Below, piece by piece: positions 1 to 4,676 of a stretch of DNA of 5,575 nucleotides. Source of the DNA: Propionibacteriaceae bacterium (GTDB lineage Bacteria > Actinomycetota > Actinomycetes > Propionibacteriales > Propionibacteriaceae). The notes below the pieces were generated by a model. The model was not told the DNA's origin, searched no databases, and saw only the letters and a program-made list of their open reading frames with translations. Each line of letters opens with the position of its first letter. The first letter of the stretch is position 1. The position numbers and the translations under genes were made by a program. Location of the stretch: positions 1-5,575 of the forward strand of contig JAUNUL010000202.1 in NCBI GenBank assembly GCA_030538175.1, written 5' to 3'.

Positions 1-937
1 CCTCGTCTTCGACAAGTCCCGGATCGCCGGCACCTCGGGGATGTTCCTGCGCACCGAGAAGTCGGTGCTGTTCATCATCCCCTGGCAGCGCTATTGGGTC
101 ATCGGGACGACGGACACCGTGTGGGAGCCGGAGCGGCTGCACCCGGTCGCGACCGCCGCGGACATCGACTATGTCCTGGAGCATGCGAACCAGGTGTTGT
201 CGAGCGACCTCACCCGCGACGACATCATCGGCACGTGGGCGGGGCTGCGGCCGCTGGTGCAGCAGACTGCGGCAACGGCGTCGACCAAGGTCTCCCGTGA
301 ACACACGGTGAGTGAGGTGGCGCCAGGGCTGACCGTGATCGCGGGTGGCAAGCTGACGACCTATCGGGCGATGGCCGAGGACGCTGTCGACTTCGCGCTC
401 GGTGCCGCGAACGCCCGACAGAATCCGTCGGTCACGGAGCGGACGCCCCTGGTCGGGGGAGCGGGGGTCGAAGCGGCGCGCGCAGACCTGCTGCGGCGCG
501 GCCCGGCACTCGGTTTCGATGAGGCGCGGGTGGAGCATCTGATCGGCCGGTATGGCGCGGAGGTCGGTGACCTGCTGGAGATGATGGTCGAACAGCCCGA
601 GTGGGGGCGTCCGCTGGTTGCGGCACCGGCCTACCTCGGGGTCGAGGTCGCCTTCGCCGTCCTGCGGGAGGGAGCCCTGCATCTGGAGGACATCCTGTTG
701 CACCGGGTTCGCCTCGCGATGGAGACCGTCGACCGGGGGATCTCGGCAGCGCCGGAGATCTGCGCGATCGCTGGCCCGCTGCTGGGCTGGACCGAGGCGG
801 ACATCGCGCGAGAGATCGCTGCCTGGCAGGCCCGGGCAGACGCGGTCGCAGCAGCTCAGGCTGAGGCGGATGATGCGTCCGCGGCCCGGGCGCGTGGATC
901 GGTTGAGGATCTGATTCCCGTCCGCCGCGACATCTGA
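1..937 (+). CDS. glpD: Aerobic glycerol-3-phosphate dehydrogenase, C-terminal part (5' truncated by window edge)
   Basis: FAD-dependent, membrane-associated enzyme that oxidises sn-glycerol 3-phosphate to dihydroxyacetone phosphate and passes electrons to the quinone pool. The reading frame starts at base 2, is already open, and leaves 311 residues; the family is usually about 550-580 residues, so the N-terminal FAD (Rossmann) part lies outside. Visible family landmarks in order: GTTDT (about 104-118), AGLRPL (239-256), VSREHTV (290-310) and the very typical GGKLTTYR (344-367), whose Arg and Lys belong to the substrate/FAD pocket in characterised GlpD proteins (recalled, not aligned). These are followed by the C-terminal helical domain with a REGALHLEDILL segment (about 668-703). 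The last ~40 residues are an Ala/Asp-rich tail that looks poorly conserved. The gene ends in TGA 25 bp before a strong terminator and is convergent with the transporter gene. No glpF or glpK is visible; they could lie upstream. Confidence 0.95.
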   Translation, partial: LVFDKSRIAGTSGMFLRTEKSVLFIIPWQRYWVIGTTDTVWEPERLHPVATAADIDYVLEHANQVLSSDLTRDDIIGTWAGLRPLVQQTAATASTKVSREHTVSEVAPGLTVIAGGKLTTYRAMAEDAVDFALGAANARQNPSVTERTPLVGGAGVEAARADLLRRGPALGFDEARVEHLIGRYGAEVGDLLEMMVEQPEWGRPLVAAPAYLGVEVAFAVLREGALHLEDILLHRVRLAMETVDRGISAAPEICAIAGPLLGWTEADIAREIAAWQARADAVAAAQAEADDASAARARGSVEDLIPVRRDI

Positions 938-962
938 CGGCCAGTCGAGCACCTGAGAACGA

Positions 963-994
963 AACAGCCCCCGGCCGTGTGGCCGGGGGCTGTT
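963..994. terminator. Bidirectional intrinsic terminator hairpin between convergent genes
   Basis: Perfect inverted repeat: left arm 963-976 (AACAGCCCCCGGCC), 4-nt loop GTGT, right arm 981-994 (GGCCGGGGGCTGTT), giving a 14-bp GC-rich stem. It lies 25 bp after the glpD stop and 33 bp after the stop of the opposing transporter gene, so it can serve both. The U-tract is weak in both directions: CTGTTCTG on the + side, CTGTTTCGTTCTC on the - side. That is common in high-GC actinobacteria, where stem strength dominates. A smaller 5-bp stem (1006-1010 with 1016-1020) lies between it and the transporter stop and is probably incidental. Confidence 0.85.
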
Positions 995-1027
995 CTGTGA
1001 GTCAGCGCAGGATCACTGCGGGGTGGC

Positions 1028-2965
1028 TCACTGGGTCGAGCGGGCGATGAGGACCGCCATCTTCGGGTTGTGACGTGCGACCTGCTCGGCGAGCTCTGCC
1101 TTGGCGCGCTGGCCACCCTCTTCGGTGTTGAGGATGATCAGGTCGGCATGCAGCTGGTCCGCCAGATCGACGACCGCGCCGCCGCGGCCGAACGAGGTCG
1201 CGGTGAGCACCTGGCCGGTGGTCGGGATGCCCTCGGTGGTGGTGCGGTCAACATAGTCCTGCAGGTTGGCGACGTGCTTCGGGTCGATGACCGTGTCGTT
1301 GTCGCTGACCTCGCCGGCGATGACCAGCTCGGGGGCGAGATAGACCAGGTGGACCTTTTTGCCGGTGAGGGACACGAACTCGCTGACCCGCTGGCGGGTG
1401 AGCTCGTTGCCGGTCTCGTCGACGACGACCATGATCGTGTCATAGAGGCGGTTGCCCGTGACGGCCGGCAGATCGGCGGCGACGGCATGCGCAGCGGTGG
1501 ACGGATCCAGCTGCTCTGCGACGGCCTCAACCTTGGGCTTGGGCAGCAGCAGGGTCAGGACCATCGCGAACAGGGCGATGCCAGCGAGGACATAGAAGAT
1601 GTTCTCGATGTTGGCGGCGAAGGTCGCGGCCAGGATGCCACCGATGATCGGGCCGAGCACGCCACCCAGGCGGCCGAAGCCACCGGTCCAGGCGACGCCG
1701 GCAGCGCGAACGTTGGTGCGGTAATAGTTGGCGGCCATCGCATAGATCAGCGACTGGACACCGGAGGTGCCGACGCCGACCAGGATGATCGTCAACCACA
1801 GCAGGGCGATCGTCATGCCCGGGACACCCTGGGCGATGGCGCCGGCCTTCTGCTCGGCCGCGGTCGGGATGTTGATGCCGGAGACGAGCAGGCCGATGGC
1901 GCCGATCGCGAGGACACCGACGACGAAGCCGATGGCGACGACGCGCTGCGGGCTGAACTTGTCAGCGAAGCGTGAGCCGAACAGGGTGCCCGCCATGGCG
2001 CCACCGTTGAGGACCAGGAGCAGCGCGAGGCTGACCTTCGGGCCCACGACGCCCTGCATGATGCGGGGCAGCCAGGTGTTGAGGGTGTAGACGAGCAGCA
2101 GACAGGACGCCGAGATCAGGCCGATGAGGATCGTCGAGACGAAATAGGAGCCGAACAGGCCGGCCCAACCGGAGCGGGAGTCGCTCGCCTTGGCGCCAGC
2201 AGGCGGGGCGGGCGGGGCGTCCGGGATCGGCACTCCGGTCTTCTGCGAGATCGCATAAGCCTTGTCCATCTTGCCGCGGGAGGCGAGCCAGGCGATCGAC
2301 TCGGGCATCTTGAAGATGGCCAGCGGGAGGATGGTGACCAGCGGCAGGGCGCCGATGATGAAGAGGATCATGAACGCGCGGCGCTGATCAGCAATGTCGG
2401 CGGTCATCGCGGGCAGGACGTTCATGGCGATGAGGGCGGACACCAGGGAGCCCATCGGGACACCGGTGTACACGAACGCGGTGGCGAGGTTCTTCTTCCC
2501 GGGCGGGGCGAACTCGGCCACGATGGCACCGGTGATGCCGACGAGGGCGCCAACGCCGAGGCCGGTCAGGAAGCGCCAGATGCTGAACATGGTGATCGTG
2601 GTCGCCAGCGCGCTGAGCAGCATGCCGATCGAGAACCACGCGAGAGAGCCGAGGACGACCATGCGACGGCCGATGATGTCACCGATGGTGCCGGCGACAA
2701 GAGCGCCGATCATCACGCCGATCATGGCGTACGAACCCACGACACCGGCGAGCTGAGCGGTCATCGGGTCGCCGAGAACGGCGTTGCCGGCCTCTCCCAG
2801 CATGAACCGCGGCAGGACCGCGCCATAGACCACGAGGTCATAGCCATCGAAGACCAGGCCCATGAAGGCCAAGCCGATGACCCACGCCACCGTGCTGCGG
2901 CGCTTCTTTGTCATCTCCGGACTGTCATAGTCCAGAGCAGGTGGTGCAGCAGTTGCCTGCGACAT
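1028..2965 (-). CDS. MFS transporter, aromatic acid:H+ symporter (AAHS)-like, with C-terminal USP-like domain
   Basis: A 645-residue inner-membrane protein, predicted to be a proton-coupled importer of an aromatic or other organic acid. Residues ~20-470 form a 12-TM major facilitator core. It has the AAHS-type DGYD acidic motif in TM1 (residues 40-43), MFS motif A GTIGDIIGRR in loop 2-3 (92-101), RFLTGLGVGAL in TM4, a Pro/Ala-rich central cytoplasmic loop (~218-267), a second motif-A-like GSRFADKF (330-337), and GFGRLGGVLGP in TM11. AAHS proteins such as PcaK and BenK are usually about 420-460 residues. Here a soluble tail (~505-645) follows a linker and has the alternating strand/helix pattern of a universal stress protein: TIMVVVD strand, KVHLVYLAP strand, and ADLIILN near the end. 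The USP nucleotide motif (G-x2-G-x9-G-S/T) is not seen, so ATP binding is doubtful. The ATG at 2965 is chosen over an in-frame GTG at 2980 because AAGGAGG lies just before the ATG. Transcribed alone and convergent with glpD. Transporter class is sure; the substrate is inference. Confidence 0.92.
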   Translation of the reverse strand: MSQATAAPPALDYDSPEMTKKRRSTVAWVIGLAFMGLVFDGYDLVVYGAVLPRFMLGEAGNAVLGDPMTAQLAGVVGSYAMIGVMIGALVAGTIGDIIGRRMVVLGSLAWFSIGMLLSALATTITMFSIWRFLTGLGVGALVGITGAIVAEFAPPGKKNLATAFVYTGVPMGSLVSALIAMNVLPAMTADIADQRRAFMILFIIGALPLVTILPLAIFKMPESIAWLASRGKMDKAYAISQKTGVPIPDAPPAPPAGAKASDSRSGWAGLFGSYFVSTILIGLISASCLLLVYTLNTWLPRIMQGVVGPKVSLALLLVLNGGAMAGTLFGSRFADKFSPQRVVAIGFVVGVLAIGAIGLLVSGINIPTAAEQKAGAIAQGVPGMTIALLWLTIILVGVGTSGVQSLIYAMAANYYRTNVRAAGVAWTGGFGRLGGVLGPIIGGILAATFAANIENIFYVLAGIALFAMVLTLLLPKPKVEAVAEQLDPSTAAHAVAADLPAVTGNRLYDTIMVVVDETGNELTRQRVSEFVSLTGKKVHLVYLAPELVIAGEVSDNDTVIDPKHVANLQDYVDRTTTEGIPTTGQVLTATSFGRGGAVVDLADQLHADLIILNTEEGGQRAKAELAEQVARHNPKMAVLIARSTQ

Positions 2966-2969
2966 TGTG

Positions 2970-2976
2970 CCTCCTT
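2970..2976 (-). promoter_or_regulatory. Ribosome binding site deciding the transporter start
   Basis: On the minus strand AAGGAGG is followed by four bases (CACA) and ATG. This near-perfect Shine-Dalgarno lies inside the extra codons that an upstream GTG start (2980) would add, so that longer start is unlikely. Confidence 0.85.
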
Positions 2977-3017
2977 GCACATCTAGTCAAAATCCCGGGC
3001 GTTCCCGAGCGTCGGGT

Positions 3018-3052
3018 CCCAGGGTGTCGTGCCTTTGCGTGCCTAGGGTGTC
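3018..3052. repeat. Direct repeat pair CC(C/T)AGGGTGTC, period 24 bp
   Basis: CCCAGGGTGTC at 3018-3028 and CCTAGGGTGTC at 3042-3052 differ at one base and start 24 bp apart. Interleaved with them, CGTGCCT occurs at 3028-3034 and again at 3038-3044, one helical turn (10 bp) apart. The cluster lies 53-87 bp upstream of the transporter start codon, a plausible place for a regulator of that gene. Function is inferred from position only. Confidence 0.4.
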
Positions 3053-3097
3053 AGGTGCTCATGTCGTGGGCACCCGGAGGAATGCCTAGCGAACACC

Positions 3098-3114
3098 TCG
3101 GACGGCACGTCCGA
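3098..3114. promoter_or_regulatory. Inverted repeat TCGGACG-N3-CGTCCGA, candidate operator
   Basis: Perfect 7-bp arms around GCA (17 bp in all). The size and symmetry suit a dimeric helix-turn-helix regulator. It is centred about 140 bp upstream of the transporter start and about 200 bp upstream of the GNAT-like start. No regulator gene lies beside it in this window, so the binding protein is unknown. Confidence 0.4.
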
Positions 3115-3258
3115 TCCGCACAAGTGACGCTCACACATGCATTTCGCCCGTATTTCCCCCCGTTTTCCCCGCAGTTGGTAGTTTGCCGCCGTTCCGGTGA
3201 GCGGCACAAGGACCGTGCTGGCAATGTCCCAAACCGAGACGTATTCGTTGTGCGGCTT

Positions 3259-3273
3259 ATTGGGGTACCCAAT
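3259..3273. promoter_or_regulatory. Inverted repeat ATTGGG-N3-CCCAAT near the GNAT-like gene's putative promoter
   Basis: Perfect 6-bp arms around GTA. It begins 49 bp before the GNAT-like ATG and overlaps the weak -35 candidate that pairs with TATAGG at 3285-3290, so a protein bound here could affect transcription of that gene. A short palindrome can arise by chance; the support is its position and perfection only. Confidence 0.35.
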
Positions 3274-3293
3274 TCAGGCCGTGGTATAGGTGT

Positions 3294-3299
3294 GGAAGG
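3294..3299 (+). promoter_or_regulatory. Ribosome binding site of GNAT-like gene
   Basis: GGAAGG lies 8 nt before ATG 3308. It supports that ATG over the in-frame GTG at 3290, which has no such site in front and whose first codons would contain this one. Confidence 0.65.
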
Positions 3300-3307
3300 C
3301 TGCCGTT

Positions 3308-3685
3308 ATGGACGGGGTGCTGATCCGCCGCGCGGGCCGCGCAGACGCGTTGTTGGTGGCTGCGCTCACGTTGCAGGCCGCGCGCGCCGAGGGGCTCGAG
3401 CCGGCCACTGGATTTCTCGATCGGTTCGCTGAGGCGTGGCTGGGTGCCTATGAATTCCACCCCGCCTGGTGGGCCGAGGCCGAGGGGCAGCACGCCGGGA
3501 TTCTGGTGGCGACGTGGTTCAGGCCGCTGCCCTGGCCCGGTCGGCCGAGTGGGGGGACTCTGCGCACCGAGCGGCTTTTCGTGCGGACGGACCAACCCGG
3601 CGTACGCCTCATCGAAACAGCACTGCGCGCGGCCGCTCGGGAATGGGCGACCGCGCGGTCCGTGGCAGAAATCCTGATCGATTAG
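3308..3685 (+). CDS. Short GNAT (N-acetyltransferase)-like protein, C-terminally truncated, possibly inactive
   Basis: A 125-residue cytoplasmic protein with the order of secondary structure expected of a GNAT fold: strand VLIRRAGRADA (4-14), helix ~15-29, second helix ~35-56, strand GILVATWF (64-71), a Pro-rich turn, strand LRTERLFVRT (85-94), and an amphipathic helix LIETALRAAAREWA (101-114), then EILID at the end. GNAT enzymes transfer an acyl group from acyl-CoA to an amine; the usual length is about 140-180 residues. Two features are odd. The acetyl-CoA pyrophosphate loop, normally R/Q-x-x-G-x-G/A after FV-x-x-x-x, reads TDQPGVRL, so the second small residue is Arg. The protein also stops right after the fifth strand, lacking the last strands that shape the substrate side. 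The stop is 15 bp from the end of the convergent protease gene, so there is no room for a lost tail in another frame. It could be a non-catalytic GNAT or a degraded gene. No substrate can be proposed. Confidence 0.65.
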   Translation: MDGVLIRRAGRADALLVAALTLQAARAEGLEPATGFLDRFAEAWLGAYEFHPAWWAEAEGQHAGILVATWFRPLPWPGRPSGGTLRTERLFVRTDQPGVRLIETALRAAAREWATARSVAEILID

Positions 3686-3700
3686 CGAACGGGGTTGGCT

Positions 3701-4561
3701 TTAGCGCTCGAGACTGACGGGTCGCCATTGATGGCCGATCAGCGCGAGACCGCCGGCGAGGAAATAGAGCAAGCCAACCGTGACCCAGCCGATCGGGCCC
3801 TCCACGGCGATGCCGGTGAATTGGATGATCAGGTTGGCAACATGGGATCCCGCATGGATGCCGACCGCCGGCCACAGCGACCGCAACCGCAGGACCAGCG
3901 CCGCGGCGCAGAAACCGAATCCGGTCGGCCAGATGAGATAGAGGAAACGCTCGGTCAGGTTCTGCTGACCACCCGCCGACACGAGGTGGATCACGCCGAA
4001 GAACAGAGTCGAGACCAGCAGGGCGACCTTGGGATGTTCGCGCAAGGTCTGCATGAGATAGCCGCGAAACACCAACTCCTCCGGGATCCCCTGCAGGGCG
4101 AACGCCTGGGCGAGCTTGGCGATGATCGCCAACACGATCGCGGTCGTGGTCAGCTCGGCCCACGGGATCTCGACAGCTTCCAGGACGCCCAGGCCACGAC
4201 CGACCAGGGCGAACCCGACGCCGATGACCACGCTGATGCCGAGACCGATGCCGAGCAGTCCCAGGCTGGACCTGGTCCACAACCAGCCGGTCTCCCGCAG
4301 GGGGCGACGATCTACAAAGCGCATCAGCAAACCGGCGCCGATGACCACGAAGGCCAGCACCAACAGACAGCCCACCACGTTCTGGGCGGTGCCACCGATC
4401 TCCGAATCGCCGAGCAGGCGAAACGGGACCGAGACGAGCAGTGCCAGGGCGTACGCGGCGAGAAACATCAGCAGCATCAGCAGCAGGCGGACGGCGGGGT
4501 GGAAACGGGGACCGGCGGGACGGTCAGCGGTCGGGATGGGGGATGTGACCTCGGATGACAT
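3701..4561 (-). CDS. CPBP (CAAX-protease/bacteriocin-processing) family glutamic intramembrane protease
   Basis: A 286-residue multi-pass membrane protein of the CPBP/ABI family (Rce1-like). A charged cytoplasmic-type N-terminus (1-25) is followed by about eight hydrophobic segments (roughly 25-46, 60-80, 99-121, 137-157, 177-194, 207-225, 231-250, 256-276). The catalytic signature is present: EELVFR (Glu161, Glu162, Arg166) and FFGVIH (Phe188, His192). At the last motif, normally H-x3-N/D, the sequence is HAGSH (236-240) with Asn243 three residues on, so the usual Asn is shifted or replaced by His. Members cleave prenylated proteins or peptides, or act in bacteriocin self-immunity and membrane signalling; the substrate here is unknown. 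Only one start is reasonable (ATG 4561): no in-frame GTG/TTG lies nearby, and the ribosome site is weak (CAGG 8 nt before). Convergent with the GNAT-like gene with no visible terminator between, and divergent from a sensor kinase, which hints at a signalling link. Confidence 0.9.
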   Translation of the reverse strand: MSSEVTSPIPTADRPAGPRFHPAVRLLLMLLMFLAAYALALLVSVPFRLLGDSEIGGTAQNVVGCLLVLAFVVIGAGLLMRFVDRRPLRETGWLWTRSSLGLLGIGLGISVVIGVGFALVGRGLGVLEAVEIPWAELTTTAIVLAIIAKLAQAFALQGIPEELVFRGYLMQTLREHPKVALLVSTLFFGVIHLVSAGGQQNLTERFLYLIWPTGFGFCAAALVLRLRSLWPAVGIHAGSHVANLIIQFTGIAVEGPIGWVTVGLLYFLAGGLALIGHQWRPVSLER

Positions 4562-4573
4562 GGTTCGAGCCTG

Positions 4574-4600
4574 AACCCCGGCTGCTCGGGCAACCCCGGC
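4574..4600. repeat. Direct repeat AACCCCGGC x2, period 18 bp, upstream of protease gene
   Basis: Two identical 9-bp copies, 4574-4582 and 4592-4600, separated by TGCTCGGGC. They start 13 bp upstream of the protease ATG on its strand, so a bound protein could block its expression. GC-rich repeats of this length can be coincidental. Confidence 0.35.
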
Positions 4601-4624
4601 GTCCAGTCACGATCTCGGGAGCTG

Positions 4625-4646
4625 ACCCATGACCGGAGTCACGGGT
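4625..4646. promoter_or_regulatory. Inverted repeat ACCCATGAC-N4-GTCACGGGT, candidate response-regulator site
   Basis: Nine-bp arms with one mismatch (T versus C) around CGGA. It lies directly upstream of and partly over the -35 position of the kinase promoter and within the 115-bp region shared with the divergent protease gene. NarL/LuxR-type response regulators, the usual partners of this kinase class, commonly bind imperfect inverted repeats in this position, so autoregulation is a reasonable inference; nothing in the window proves which protein binds. Confidence 0.45.
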
Positions 4647-4665
4647 GGACGACCGCACGGATGCT

Positions 4666-4671
4666 TAGGAT
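4666..4671 (+). promoter_or_regulatory. -10 box TAGGAT of the kinase gene (leaderless transcript likely)
   Basis: TAGGAT matches the actinobacterial TANNNT -10. Five bases (CAGGC) separate it from ATG 4677, so the expected transcription start falls on or next to the A of the start codon and no Shine-Dalgarno can be present. The -35 region (about 4642-4648, CGGGTGG) is poor, which fits an activator-dependent promoter with the inverted repeat just upstream. Confidence 0.6.
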
Positions 4672-4676
4672 CAGGC

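Larger units (their letters stand above)
2966..3307. other. Divergent intergenic region between transporter and GNAT-like gene
   Basis: 342 bp without a convincing gene. Both neighbours are transcribed outward, so their promoters should lie here. I see two perfect short inverted repeats (3098-3114 and 3259-3273), a direct-repeat pair (3018-3052), a weak stem-loop (3054-3060 with 3068-3074, one G-U pair), another 6-bp stem (3184-3189 with 3201-3206), and a pyrimidine-rich stretch (about 3141-3172). The best + strand -10 candidate is TATAGG at 3285-3290, with a poor -35 (TTGGGG, 3260-3265, 19-bp spacer). No convincing -10/-35 pair was found on the minus strand for the transporter. The open frames crossing this region have no recognisable protein character. 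Confidence 0.6.

Noticed and set aside
1070..1975. Long + strand open frame (301 codons) opposite the transporter
   Set aside because: Its product is an extreme Asp/Gly/Gln/Ala-rich sequence, the usual antisense shadow of a high-GC gene. The opposite strand encodes a clear transporter with family motifs.
2966..2980. GTG at 2978-2980 as the transporter start (five extra residues)
   Set aside because: Those codons contain the AAGGAGG ribosome site of the downstream ATG, so the shorter start is far more likely.
3054..3074. Stem-loop GGTGCTC / GGGCACC as a terminator or riboswitch element
   Set aside because: Only seven pairs with one G-U, no U-tract, and in a region where both flanking genes are transcribed outward; probably incidental.
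3290..3307. GTG at 3290 as the GNAT-like start
   Set aside because: The GGAAGG site lies inside this extension and is well spaced to ATG 3308.
2908..3432. + strand open frame (174 codons) spanning the divergent intergenic region
   Set aside because: It starts antisense inside the transporter, ends out of frame within the GNAT-like gene, and has Arg/Pro/Cys-rich composition without recognisable structure.
3695..4558. Long + strand open frame (287 codons) opposite the CPBP protease
   Set aside because: Rich in Gln/Asp/Glu/His with no fold-like pattern. It mirrors the protease frame, which has intact catalytic motifs, so it is an antisense shadow.
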